Positions 10,063 to 20,605 of a DNA stretch of 64,000 bases are shown here, piece by piece. Below the pieces are notes generated by a model. The model worked only from the letters and a program-made list of their open reading frames with translations, was not told the origin of the DNA and made no database searches. Both the position numbers and the translations under genes were made by a program. This DNA comes from Conus ventricosus. Its lineage: Eukaryota; Mollusca; Gastropoda; Neogastropoda; Conidae. The stretch covers positions 43,658,319 through 43,722,318 of the forward strand of contig CM031626.1 of assembly GCA_018398815.1 (NCBI GenBank). Reading direction: 5' to 3'. Within the stretch, counting starts at the first letter, position 1. Every line of letters begins with the position of its first letter.

Positions 10063-10385
10063 GAAGCGGCATGCTATACGAGTCAACCATACCAATGGCC
10101 ACACTGCTTCTGTTCCAAAAGTTGGTGGGAGGGTTTTTAAGTGTGTGCAAAATCATATGTGTATGCAAGATCTTCACACACACAACCTTTGTTAATCAGT
10201 GGTCTGATTGACAGGATTTGTAGTTCAGAGAAATGGAGTCAGGACCAGTGTAAATCCCTGGGAAAACAAAAACCTTTGTAGGTCTACCCCAAAAGCGGTC
10301 CGGCGGAGATTCGAACTCGCAACCCGGTGGGATCACCATGATCACGAGTCCGGCGCTCGACAAGCTGAGCTGTTCCGGTTTGAAA
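10063..10385 (-). mobile_element. tRNA-derived SINE, degraded copy
   Basis: On the minus strand, from 10382, an A-box-like CAGCTCAGCTTGTCGAGCG and a B-box GGTTGCGAGTTCGAATCTCC are followed by a body. Its conserved pieces (TGACTCCATTTC, CACCAACTTTTGG, TGGCCATTGGTATGG) match those of the SINE at 20088-20533. The 3' half seen in that copy is not recognisable here. Confidence 0.75.
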
Positions 10386-10895
<510 letters not shown>

Positions 10896-10904
10896 AATAG
10901 AAGT

Positions 10905-11848
10905 ATGTTAGCCAGAGTAGGAAGAAGACACTCAACACTCAGAAAACTAGACATGGGAATTCCGCAAGGTTCAGTATTAGCACCTATTCTTTTTAACATC
11001 CTTGTTCACGACCTCCCAAAAGCAGTTTCCAAAAACGTCGTTCTAGTGCAATACGCAGATAATATCTGTATGTGGATGGAAGTAACTCTGAAAAAGTCAA
11101 CCCCACAAAGAGCACAGAATTAGGTTAGAAGACTATATCAAAGAGATTTAGATAGCATAGGGAACTATATGAGAGAAAATGGTCTGTCCTTGTCCACTGA
11201 AAAACAAATATGATGTTGTTTAATGCAGGAAGCAATCCAGAAAATTTACCAGTCTTCAAACTTCTAGGGGAACCTTTAGAATATAAACAAAGTATTAAAT
11301 CTTTAGGACTTTTCTTTACTCCAAAATTATCTTGGAAATACTCATTTTGAATATATGTTAACAAAGGCTAGGAAAAGTTTGAATTTACTCAGGGACCGTA
11401 CAGTTTGCTGTACGGTCCCTGATTTACTAGAGATCTTAAGCAGACTACCCTGGGGAATTGGATTCAAAAACTCTACTTCATCTTTCTATTGCTCTTGTCA
11501 GATCAAAACTTACATATGGTCATGGAGTGTATTTTAGCGCTCCAAAATTTCTTCTAAAAAAGTTACAAAGTTTGGATTGCAAAGCCATTTAAATTTGCTC
11601 TCGGTATCCCTATGCATGCCTCAAACGCAAAGACATATAGAGAAGCTGGGATTTTGTCCCTTGATGATTATGGTGAACTAGCTGCATCAAAATTTGCCAT
11701 AAAATCGAGTGCTGGTGATACTTACATTCAAGAAGATTTAAAATTAGATCGGACACGACTTTCAAAGGCAATTCGATTAATCGCAAGAACATAGCTACAT
11801 ATATTGATTGATAAAGTTCAAAAATGACATTAAAGAAGTGGCTAAAAA
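10905..11848 (+). mobile_element. LINE fragment: RT motifs B and C to C-terminus
   Basis: Starts with GIPQGSVLAPILFNILVHDL (RT motif B) and QYADNICMW (motif C, where the usual second catalytic D is N). It continues through frameshifts with NYMRENGLSLSTEKQ, LTKARKSLNLL, ALVRSKLTYGHGVYFSAPK and LGIPMHASNAKTYREAGILS, then LDDYGELAASKFAIKSS. This is the thumb and C-terminal part of a jockey/CR1/I-like reverse transcriptase. The 5' end abuts a C-tract at 10894 and the 3' end runs into the assembly gap. It carries the palindromic insertion at 11390-11421. Confidence 0.85.
11390..11421. mobile_element. 32-bp palindromic insertion with 7-bp flanking duplication
   Basis: CAGGGACCGTACAG (11390-11403) and its perfect reverse complement (11408-11421) flank a TTTG loop. 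ATTTACT occurs immediately before (11383-11389) and immediately after (11422-11428). Removing one repeat plus the palindrome (39 bp, in frame) rejoins KARKSLNLL to EILSRLPWG, as expected for this RT region. The CAGGG...CCCTG ends resemble hAT-type termini, but hAT duplications are usually 8 bp. Confidence 0.8.
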
Positions 11849-11948
11849 NNNNNNNNNNNNNNNNNNNNNNNNNNNNNNNNNNNNNNNNNNNNNNNNNNNN
11901 NNNNNNNNNNNNNNNNNNNNNNNNNNNNNNNNNNNNNNNNNNNNNNNN
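11849..11948. other. Assembly gap of 100 N
   Basis: A run of exactly 100 N, the usual size for a scaffold join of unknown length. It separates a LINE fragment from a degenerate GT-rich repeat. Confidence 0.99.
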
Positions 11949-13085
11949 AGGGTGTAGGGTGTTAAGTGTGCAGGGTGTGGGGTGTTAAAATGTGCAGGGT
12001 GTTGGGTTTTACAAGTGTGTAGGGTGTAGGTGTTAAAGTGTGCAGGGTGTGGGTGTTAAAGTGTGTAGGGTGTAGGTGTTAAAGTGTGCAGGGTGTGGGT
12101 GTTCAGAGTGTGCAGGGTGTGGGTTTTTAAAGTGTGCAGGGTGTGTGGGTGTTAATGTGTGCAGGGTGTGGCGGTGTTAAAGTGTGCAGGTGTGGTGTTA
12201 AGTGTTGCAGGGTGTGGGTGTTAAAATGTGTAGGGTGTGGGTGTTAAAGTGTGTAGGTTGGTGTGAGTGTAGAGTGTGCAGGGTGCGGGTTTTAAAGTGT
12301 GTAGGGTGTGGGTGTGTGTAATGTGTAGGGTTTGGGTGTTAAAGGTGTGCAGGGTGTAGGGATCGTTAAAGTGTGCAGGGTGTGGGTGTTAACGTGGTGC
12401 ATGGTTGTGGGTTGTTAAGTGTGCGGGTGTGGGTGTTAAAGTGTGTCAGGGTTGTGGGTGTTATAGGGTGTGGGTGTTTAATAGTGTGTGCCCGGGTAGT
12501 GGCGTGTTAATAGTGTGCTTGGGTGTGGGTGTTAAGTGTGTGGGTGTGGGTGTTAGTGTGGCAGGGTGTGGGTGTTAATTTGTGCAGGGTGTGGGTGTCA
12601 GATGTGTGGAGGTTCGTGGGTGTTGTAGTGTGTAGTGGTGTGGGTGTTAAAGTGTGAGGGTGTGGGTGTTAAGTGTGTGGGTGTGGGGCAGAGTGTGCAG
12701 GGTGTGTGGTGTTAAGTGTGCAGGGTGTGGGTGTTAATGTGTTGTAGGGTGTATGTTAACTTGATGTGTGCAAGAGTCTGGGATGTTAAAGTGTGCAGTA
12801 GTGTGCGTGTTTGGGTGTGCAGATATGGGCATCTGGAGTGTGCTTGTATGGGTGTTAGAGTGTTTAGTCCTGGGAAGTGTCAGGATACAGGTGTTACCAG
12901 TGTTCGGATGTAGATGCTAGTGTATGCAGGGTTGTGGTGTTTAGAGTATGCTGGGTAATGAGCATTTACGTGTGCAAGGTATGGTGTTGCAGTGTGTAAT
13001 GTGGATGTTGGAGTGCGCAGGATACAGGGTGTTAGAGTGTGCAGGGTGTGGATGCTCATGTGCTCAGGTTCTCGCTGTTAGTATA
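11949..13085. repeat. Degenerate GT-rich minisatellite, about 24-bp unit
   Basis: Units of the form GTGTGGGTGTTAAAGTGTGCAG recur with many single-base indels, increasingly diverged toward 13085. The indel pattern next to a gap suggests poor consensus quality as well as real divergence. No gene. Confidence 0.85.
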
Positions 13086-13176
13086 GTGGTGATGCAAATA
13101 ACAGGTAGAGCAACCAATCATTTCAAACTTAGTGCCGTGGTGATGTGAATAACGGACAACCGACCAATGGTTTCAG

Positions 13177-13252
13177 GCTTGGTGAGGGCGGTGATGCAGG
13201 CGTCGGAGACACTGGTGCAGCACTTGCTCAGGCGCGCGACCCCTTCGATAAG
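13177..13252 (+). CDS. RUSC-like RUN-domain protein, exon A (start of RUN domain)
   Basis: Bounded by an acceptor (GGTTTCAG before 13177) and a donor (AAG|GTGAGA after 13252). It encodes LVRAVMQASETLVQH and, after a one-base frameshift near 13225, AQARDPFDK. From memory of the family, RUSC1/RUSC2 RUN domains start with a helix of the form AV..SVELI.HF, then an R(D/N)P..KVRLG segment. The match continues into exon B across the splice. RUN domains bind small GTPases and kinesin or adaptor partners in endosomal and vesicle traffic. The frameshift is probably a consensus error, because all the flanking signals are intact. Upstream exons were not found. Confidence 0.6.
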
Positions 13253-13462
13253 GTGAGAACCGTCAGATTGTCCGTGTTTATCTGCCCTTGCCTGTGGTCC
13301 TCAGGACAGAAGTAGGGACCAAGCGGTCAGAATACTGGCTTGTCATTTTGCCGGGCCACAGGTTCCGTCCTGGCAGCCCCACGGAGGCTGAAGTGTGGAT
13401 GAGATGGGTTTTTTTCCCCGTCTTTCAAGCCAATATATGGGCAGATTTGCTTTTGAGTTAAC

Positions 13463-13466
13463 TCTC

Positions 13467-13542
<76 letters not shown>

Positions 13543-13605
13543 TTGTGTGTGTGTGTGTGAGATTGTGTGTGTGTGAGAGATTGTGTGTGTGTAAGTGTAT
13601 GTGTA
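13463..13605. repeat. (GT)n microsatellite
   Basis: Long GT tract with GAGAGATTGTGTGT interruptions, in the intron after exon A. Confidence 0.97.
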
Positions 13606-13689
13606 CGTGTGTGTGTGCACATGAACAAACCGATCAAATGCCTTGGCCTTGTGCATCGTTTTCTGTTGCGTAGTCTACTCTTTTCTTGT

Positions 13690-16600
13690 GGACCCTTTCC
13701 ATTGCATTGCACATTCTTTCCATGGCATTGTACATTCTTTCCATTGCCTTGTACATTCTTTCCATTGCATTGTACATTCTTTCCATGACATTGTACATTC
13801 TTTCCATTGCCTTGTACATTCTTTCCATGACATTGTACATTCTTTCCATTGCATTGCACATTCTTTCCATGGCATTGCACATTCTTTCCATTGCCTTGTA
13901 CATTCTTTCCATTGCATTGCACATTCTTTCCATTGCATTGCACATTCTTTCCATTGCCTTGTACATTCTTTCCATTGCCTTGTACATTCTTTCCATGGCA
14001 TTGCACAGTCTTTCCATTGCCTTGTACATTTTTTCCATGGCATTGCAGTCTTTCCGGTGCCTTGTACATTCCTATCATTGCCCAATGCACCTGTTGCATT
14101 CACTTGTACACCCTGTCCATTCCTTTGTACATTCTTTCCATTGCATTGCACATTTTTTCCATGGCATTGTACATTCTTTCCATTACATTGCACAGTCTTT
14201 CCATGGCATTGTACATTCTTTCCATTGCCTGGTACATTCTTTCCGTTGCCTGGTAATTCTTTCCATTGCCAGGTACATTCTTTCCATTGCCTGGTACATT
14301 CTTTCCATTGGTGTGTACATTGTTTCCATTGCCTAATACATTCTTTCCATTGCCTGGTACATTCTTTCTATTGCCCAGTACATTCTTTCCATTGCCTGGT
14401 ACATTCTTTCCATTGCTTGGTAATACTTTCCATTGCTGTGTACATTCTTTCCATTGCTCGGTACAGTCTTTCCATTGCCTGGTACATTCTTTCCATTGCT
14501 GTGTACATTTTTTCCATTGCTGTGTACATTCTTTCCATTGCCTGGTACATTCTTTCCATTGCTGTGTACATTCTTTCCATTGCTGTGTACATTCTTTCCA
14601 TTGCCTGGTACATTCTTTCCATTGCTGTGTACATTCTTTCCATTGCTGTGTACATTCTTTCCATTGCTGTGTGCATTCTTTCCATTGCCTGGTACATTCT
14701 TTCCATTGCTTGGTACATTCTTTCCATTGCTGTGTACGTTCTTCTTGTTGCCTTTTGCACCTGTTGAGTTGCCTTAAGCGTCCTTTCCGTTGCCTTGTAC
14801 ACTGTTTTCTTTGTCTTGTGCTCTTCTTTCCGTTGCCTTGTACACTCTTTTCTTTGTCTTGTACTCTTCTTTCCGTTGCCTTGTACATTGTTTTCTTTGT
14901 CTTGTACTCTTCTTTCCGTTGCCTTGTACACTCTTTTCTTTGTCTTGTACTCTTCTTTCCGTTGCCTTGTACACTCTTTTCTTTGTCTTGTACTCTTCTT
15001 TCCGTTGCCTTGTACACTCTTTTCTTTGTCTTGTACTCTTCTTTCCGTTGCCTTGTACACTCTTTTCTTTGTCTTGTACTCTTCTTTCCGTTGCCTTGTA
15101 CACTCTTTTCTTTGTCTTGTACTCTTCTTTCCGTTGCCTTGTACACTCTTTTCTTTGTCTTGTACTCTTCTTTCTGTTGCTTTGTACACTCTTTTCTTTG
15201 TCTTGTACTCTTCTTTCCGTTGCTTTGTACACCCTTTTCATGGCTGTGTACACTCAGTGTCACTCTGCATCCTTTCCACTGCTATGTACACCTTTCCATT
15301 CACTGCCTTACACCCCTTTTTCCGTTGCCTTGTACACTCTTTCCACTGATGCCAGACACACCATTTTTACTGCAGTGTACACTGTTTTTCATTTTCTAGT
15401 GCAGTTTTTTTCCGTTTCCTCATGTTCCTCTTTTTAATGCCAAACACACCTTTTACATGGCCTTGTACATTTTTCCCTGCTGTGCACGCCTATTGCCATT
15501 GCCACAGACTTCTGCACCCATTGTTAAACATTGTTGGTTTTTGCACTCTTTCCGTTGCTTTGTATGCATCTTGCCATTGTCTAGAACTCTCTGTCCATTG
15601 TCTTTGCCACTTTTCCCTTGGTTTCTCTTTCCATGGATTGGACATGTCCTTCCATTGCATTGCATGGTCTTTCCATTGCCTTGTACACCTCTTTCCATTT
15701 TCTTATACACTTCTTGTATAGTTTTTGTTGGCATGTAACCTTTTACCTGTACATTGTATACCTCTTTCCATTGTCTTGTATTCCACTTTCCATCGCCTTG
15801 TACGCCTCTGTCTGTGACCGTGTACATCTCTTTCTGTTGCCTTTTTTTTCTCTTTCTGTTGCCTTACACAAACAGTTCCTTGCCTTGTGCAGTTTTTCCA
15901 TTACCATGCGTCTGTCTTTCCATGCCATGTCTACCTTCTTTCGTTCCTTACACGTCTCTTTCCATGGTCTTGTTTGTGTTTTTCCATTGCTATGTGACTG
16001 TCTTTCTGTTGCCTTGTACATGTCTTTCCATGGCTATGTGACTGTCTTTCTGTTGCCTTGTACATGTCTTTCCATGGTCTTGTTTGTGTTTTTCCATTGC
16101 TATGTGACTGTCTTTCTGTTGCCTTGTACATGTCTTTCCATTGCTATGTGACTCTCTTTCTGTTGCCTTGTACATGTCTTTCCATGGTCTTGTTTGTGTT
16201 TTTCCATGGCTATGTGACTCTCTTTCTGTTGCCTTGTACATGTCTTTCCATTGCTATGTGACTCTCTTTCTGTTGCCTTGTACATGTCTTTCCATTGCTA
16301 TGTGACTCTCTTTCTGTTGCCTTGTACATGTCTTTCCATGGTCTTGTTTGTTTTTTCCATGGCTATGTGACTCTCTTTCTGTTGCCTTGTACATGTCTTT
16401 CCATGGTCTTGTACATGTCTTTCCATGGTCTTGTTTGTGTTTTTCCATGGCTATGTGACTCTCTTTCTGTTGCCTTGTACATGTCTTTCCATGGTCTTGT
16501 ACATGTCTTTCCATGGTCTTGTTTGTGTTTTTCCATGGCTATGTGACTCTCTGTTGCCTTGTACATCTACATGTCTTTCCATGGTCTTGTACATGTCTTT

Positions 16601-16949
16601 CCATGGTCTTGTTTGTGTTTTTCCATGGCTATGTGACTCTCTTTCTGTTGCCTTGTACATGTCTTTCCATGGTCTTGTACATGTCTTTCCATGGTCTTGT
16701 TTGTGTTTTTCCATGGCTATGTGACTCTCTGTTGCCTTGTACATGTCTTTCCATGGTCTTGTACATGTCTTTCCATGGTCTTGTTTGTGTTTTTCCATGG
16801 CTATGTGACTCTCTTTCTGTTGCCTTGTACATGTCTTTCCATGGTCTTGTACATGTCTTTCCATGGTCCTATTTGTGTTTTTCCATGGCTATGTGACTCT
16901 CTGTTGCCTTGTACATGTCTTCCCATGGTCTTGTTTGTGTTTTTCCATG
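13690..16949. repeat. 21/22-bp pyrimidine-rich minisatellite, left part
   Basis: The basic unit is CATTCTTTCCATTGCCTTGTA (21 bp). Zones differ: 13690-14750 has 21-bp units with ATTGC, ATGGC or ATGAC variants. 14790-15240 is a 43-bp dimer (21 + 22). 15240-15960 is degenerate. 15960-16949 is a higher-order mix of 22-bp units with GGTCTTGTTTGTGTTTTTCC and GGCTATGTGACTCTC variants. The array lacks stop codons in most frames, so all its long open frames are by-products. Confidence 0.97.
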
Positions 16950-17290
16950 GCTATGCAGACCTGCCTACCCTTCCGTAATCGTCCGTAATTTTACGGAAAT
17001 TAACCCCCCATTACGGAGGTACGATTTTCCGTGCGAAATTACGGAAAAGAAAATTGAAAAACTACGCAAATTTCAGACTCGAAAAATTGTCGACTGCTAG
17101 ACCTTTCCGAGACCGCAGAGTAACTTCCCTTGACTCAAGCCGAAACCAGATGGTTCGGAACTTGCGATTGGTCAATGTGGTGCTGTGGGCCAACACGACA
17201 CACCATCACATCTGTGCGCGCCATTCGAAGCTTTTTGTTCAGCCATTGTAAGACAAAGTTTCAACCGATTTTTTGCCGGCGATTGTGAAA

Positions 17291-17708
17291 ATGGCGGAGA
17301 AATCTTCTAAACGTTTGCATGAAACCGATGACGAGGGTTCGAAAACCACTGTGCCACAACGGAAGAAGGCGAAGAAGCAAGTGTTCCGAAGTAAATACAC
17401 GCGGACTTGGCCTTGTCATGGACCTGGATTTGTATACTCATTTCTGCTCGGTGTGCAATTCAGACTTCTCCATCGGACATGGGGGAGCAAATGACTGCAA
17501 GCGCCATATCTCGGGGAAAATGCACAAAGAGACAGCTGCGAGTGCCTCCAGTCAGAAGATCACATCGTTGTTTACGAAATCCAGCGAGAGCAGCCGTCAG
17601 ACCCACACACGGAAGATCACCAACGCAGAAAGACTGTTGTGTGAGCTGATCTGCGAAAACAACTTGTCCCTGAGCTGTGCTGACAAGATAGTGGCGAAAA
17701 TGAAAAGG
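17291..17708 (+). pseudogene. N-terminal fragment of hAT-type transposase with zinc finger
   Basis: The frame from 17291 begins MAEKSSKRLHETDDEGSK, then a basic PQRKKAKKQVFRSKY stretch. After a frameshift near 17400 it continues YTHFCSVCNSDFSIGHGGAN and DCKRHISGKMHKE, a C-x2-C...H-x4-H zinc finger, then KITSLFTKSSESS and ERLLCELICENNLSLSCADK. This CSVC..DFSIGHGG..DC.RH signature is typical of hAT-like, BED-related proteins in fishes and molluscs. The DDE catalytic core and the C-terminal dimerisation domain are missing; the frame ends in the foldback at 17665-17753. Confidence 0.75.
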
Positions 17709-17753
17709 TCCTTTTCATTTTCGCCACTATCTTGTCAGCACAGCTCAGGGACA
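17665..17753. repeat. Perfect 44-bp inverted repeat with a 1-base loop
   Basis: 17665-17708 and 17710-17753 are exact reverse complements around a single T. The left arm is transposase coding sequence, so the right arm is an inverted copy of coding DNA. It is followed directly by (CA)n, poly(T) and poly(G). Confidence 0.95.
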
Positions 17754-18202
17754 CACACACACACACATATATTTTTTTTTTTTTTTTTTTTTGTGTGGGG
17801 GGGGGGGGGGGGGGGGTTGTACATTAGGTTCTTCATCAGTGGTGTCATCTGTGGTGACTGCTGTGTAAGTTACAAACTGTCAAGTATATCACCTTTGAAT
17901 TGACCTGAAACTCCTGTCCTGAGTCCGTCATCTGCCATCATCCCAAGGTATTTTAATTCTGCTTTGTTGTTTTTGTTCCTTTTTTACTGTTTATATTTTT
18001 TGTTAAAATGTTAAAAATGTAGTTGGAGTTTTGTACACATTATTTGTTCAATGTTAAAAATGTAGTTGGAGTTTTGTACACATTTGTTCAAAAACGCCGT
18101 GTATTACGCGTCCGTGGAATTACTGAAGGAAATGCAAAATTACTGAAAATCTCTGTGGTTATTACTGATGAGCACAACATGAGGTAGGCAGGTCTGGCTA
18201 TG

Positions 18203-19480
18203 TGACTCTCTTTCTGTTGCCTTGTACATGTCTTTCCATGGTCTTGTTTGTGTTTTTCCATGGCTATGTGACTCTCTTTCTGTTGCCTTGTACATGTCTT
18301 TCCATGGTCTTGTACATGTTTTTCCATGGTCTTGTACATGTCTTTCCATGGCCTTGTACATGTCTTTCCATGGCCTTGTACATGTCTTTCCATGGTCTTG
18401 TACATGTCTTTCCATGGTCTTGTACATGTCTTTCCGTGGTCTTTTACATGTCTTTCCATGGTCTTTCTGTTGCCTTGTACATGTCTTTCCATGGTCTTGT
18501 ACATGTCTTTCCATGGTCTTGTACATGTCTTTCCATGGCCTTGTACATGTCTTCCATGGCCTTGTACATGTCTTTCCATGGCCTTGTACATGTCTTTCCG
18601 TGGTCTTGTACATGTCTTTCCATGGTCTTTCTGTTGCCTTGTACATGTCTTTCCATGGTCTTGTACATGTCTTTCCATGGCCTTGTACATGTCTTTCCAT
18701 GGTCTTGTACATGTCTTTCCATGGTCTTGTAATGTCTTTCCATGGTCTTCTACATGTCTTTCCATGGTCTTGTACATGTCTTTCCATGGTCTTCTACATG
18801 TCTTTCCATGGTCTTGTACATGTCTTTCCATGGTCTTGTACATGTCTTTCCATGGCCTTGTACATGTCTTTCCATGGTCTCTCTTTCTTTTGCCTTGTAC
18901 ATGTCTTTCCGTGGTCTCTCTTTCTGTTGCCTTGTACATGTCTTTCCATGTCCTTGTACATGTCTTTCCATGGTCTCTCTTTCTGTTGCCTTGTACATGT
19001 CTTTCCATGTCCTTGTACATGTCTTTCCATGGTCTCTCTTTCTGTTGCCTTGTACATGTCTTTCCATGGTCTTGTACATGTCTTTCCATGGTCTCTCTTT
19101 CTGTTGCCTTGTACATGTCTTTCCATGGTCTTGTAGATATCTTTCCATGGTCTTGTACATGTCTTTCCATGGTCTTGTACATGTCTTTCCATGGCCTCTC
19201 TTTCTGTTGCTTTGTACATGTCTTTCCATGGCCTTGTACATGTCTTTCCATGTTCTCTCTTTCTGTTGCCTTGTACATGTCTTTCCATGGTCTTGTACAT
19301 GTCTTTCCATGGTCTTGTACATGTCTTTCCATGGTCTCTCTTTCTGTTGCCTTGTACATGTCTTTCCGTGGCCTTGTACATGTCTTTCCATGGTCTTGTA
19401 CATGTCTTTCCATGGTCTTGTACATGTCTTTCCATGGTCTTGTACATGTCTTTCCATGGTCTTGTACATGTCTTTCCATG
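18203..19480. repeat. 22-bp pyrimidine-rich minisatellite, right part
   Basis: Units CATGTCTTTCCATGGTCTTGTA (22 bp) recur, with CTCTCTTTCTGTTGCCTTG variants every few units. It is the same array as 13690-16949, split by the transposon. The last units run straight into the exon B acceptor. Confidence 0.97.
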
Positions 19481-19496
19481 GTCTCGGTGTGTTCAG

Positions 19497-19672
19497 GTCC
19501 GCTGGGCAGTGCACAGGAAACCCCTGTGGTTGGGTCATTGATTGTGACCTCCCTTTGCCCCGCCATTGAGCGCGTCGTCAGCGACGGCATGAAGTCGTGT
19601 CTGACCGGCCTGCACATCTTCGGCAAAGTTCAACTGAGTCCATGGAGGGTCAGCAGGCGTCTGCTGAAATAG
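19497..19672 (+). CDS. RUSC-like RUN-domain protein, exon B (RUN core)
   Basis: Acceptor GTGTGTTCAG ends at 19496; donor AG|GTCAGT follows 19672. Encodes LGSAQETPVVGSLIVTSL, CPAIERVVSDGMKSCLTGL, HIFGKVQLSPWRV and, after a frameshift near 19653, ASAEI. RUSC1/2 RUN domains have the same order: VRLG...., (V/I)G.LVL..LCPAL..L..DGL, then SPWSVVEAS (family knowledge from memory). Two one-base deletions (near 19502 and 19653) are needed to keep the frame open from exon A onward. The same error type occurs in the other exons. The acceptor's upstream sequence is the minisatellite. Confidence 0.7.
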
Positions 19673-19679
19673 GTCAGTA

Positions 19680-19930
19680 TGTGTGTGTGTGTGTGTGTGG
19701 TGTGTGTGTGTGTGTGTGTTGTGTGTGTGTGTGTGTGGTTGTTTCCTGATCCTAATGAGGACTTTAGTCTATAAACCATTATGTGACCACATAATACTGA
19801 GAGTGGTGAAGGTCAGTTGTATACCAGGCAGCCATAAAGGTGGTACTTTTGAGAATCTGGGATTCTCATTGGAAATAAAGGTAATTTAGAGACTCTGAAA
19901 TTTTTCCGCTATGTATGGTGATGAAATCAG
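19680..19930. other. (GT)n tract then no recognisable gene
   Basis: GT repeats lie at 19680-19738. 19739-19930 is ordinary intron sequence with no identified feature. Confidence 0.6.
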
Positions 19931-20074
19931 GTAAGTTTCTTTTTCTTTCTTTCTGCGTACGCAGGCTGATACTCTGCGGACACTGCCTGTATAGACAGGC
20001 AGTGGAGTTTTGTGTGTATGACCGTTTTTTTTATCCCGCCATTAAGGCAGCCATACTCCATCTTCGGGGAAAAG
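19931..20074 (-). mobile_element. Short SINE, second copy
   Basis: Same 135-bp sequence as the copy at 6667-6802, with an identical 5' limit at CTTCGGGGAA and the same A/G-rich tail (plus-strand TTTCTTTTTCTTTCTTTCTG). AAGTTT flanks both sides, but the target duplication is imperfect. Confidence 0.85.
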
Positions 20075-20087
20075 ATAAGTTTATTTC

Positions 20088-20533
20088 TTCTTCTTCTTCT
20101 GCTTACGCGGGCTGATACTCCTGCGGACACTCTATATGGACAGACAAGTATTAATCCATCTACCCAACAAAGGGAGTGGAGTTTTGTGTGTATGACCGTT
20201 TTTTATCCCACCATTAAGGCAGCCATACTCCATTTTCGGGGAAGGTGCATGCTATGTGTAACATGTCATCTATACCAACGGCCAAACTGGCCTTCTCTTC
20301 CGAAAGTTGGTGATGGGATTTTAAACATGTGTGCAAGGTGTCATGTGTGCGTTCACACACGGAACCTCGGTTTACAGTCTCATTCAAAGGACTGTATGGG
20401 AAATGGAGTCAGAACTAATGTTAACTCTGAGGTAAAAATCCCCCTGTACTGAAACGGCCCGACGGAGATTCGAACCTGCAACCCTTGGATTACGAGTCTG
20501 GTGCTCTACCATCTGAGCTATTCCGGCCCCGTG
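20088..20533 (-). mobile_element. Full-length tRNA-derived SINE with 10-bp target duplication
   Basis: AGTTTATTTC occurs at 20078-20087 and 20534-20543, bounding 446 bp. On the minus strand it starts with a tRNA-like head (20533-20457): an A-box within ATAGCTCAGATGGTAGAGC and a B-box GGTTGCAGGTTCGAATCTCC. A 220-bp body follows, then a 3' half identical in layout to the short SINE, and finally a GCAGAAGAAGAAGAA tail. The head resembles a Lys-type tRNA in its D arm, but the anticodon stem is decayed. Confidence 0.92.
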
Positions 20534-20605
20534 AGTTTATTTCAAAGCAAGGTGATTGCAGCAGGAAATTGAAGCAAATGTTAAAAGGAATTTTAGTAAG
20601 TCCAC

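Larger units (their letters stand above)
16956..18196 (+). mobile_element. hAT-like DNA transposon, internally deleted, nested in the minisatellite
   Basis: The ends are perfect 14-bp inverted repeats CAGACCTGCCTACC (16956-16969) and its complement (18183-18196). A 6-bp direct repeat GCTATG flanks it (16950-16955 and 18197-18202), and the minisatellite resumes in phase with GCTATGTGACTCTC. Inside is the 5' part of a transposase-like ORF (17291-17708). It is followed by an abrupt foldback, A/T and G homopolymers (17768-17818) and a 43-bp tandem duplication (18007-18091). No catalytic domain remains. The hAT assignment rests on the CAG...CTG ends and the N-terminal zinc finger; the 6-bp duplication is shorter than the usual 8. 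Confidence 0.82.

Noticed and set aside
13643..19672. Long open frames of 200-512 codons with repeats such as MERMYKA or CTCLSM on both strands
   Set aside because: They come from a stop-free 21/22-bp minisatellite; all frames on both strands are open, with no domain or codon bias. Only the last part near 19497-19672 is a real exon.
20457..20530. tRNA gene on the minus strand
   Set aside because: A and B boxes are good, but the anticodon stem does not pair, and it is the head of a 446-bp SINE with target duplications.
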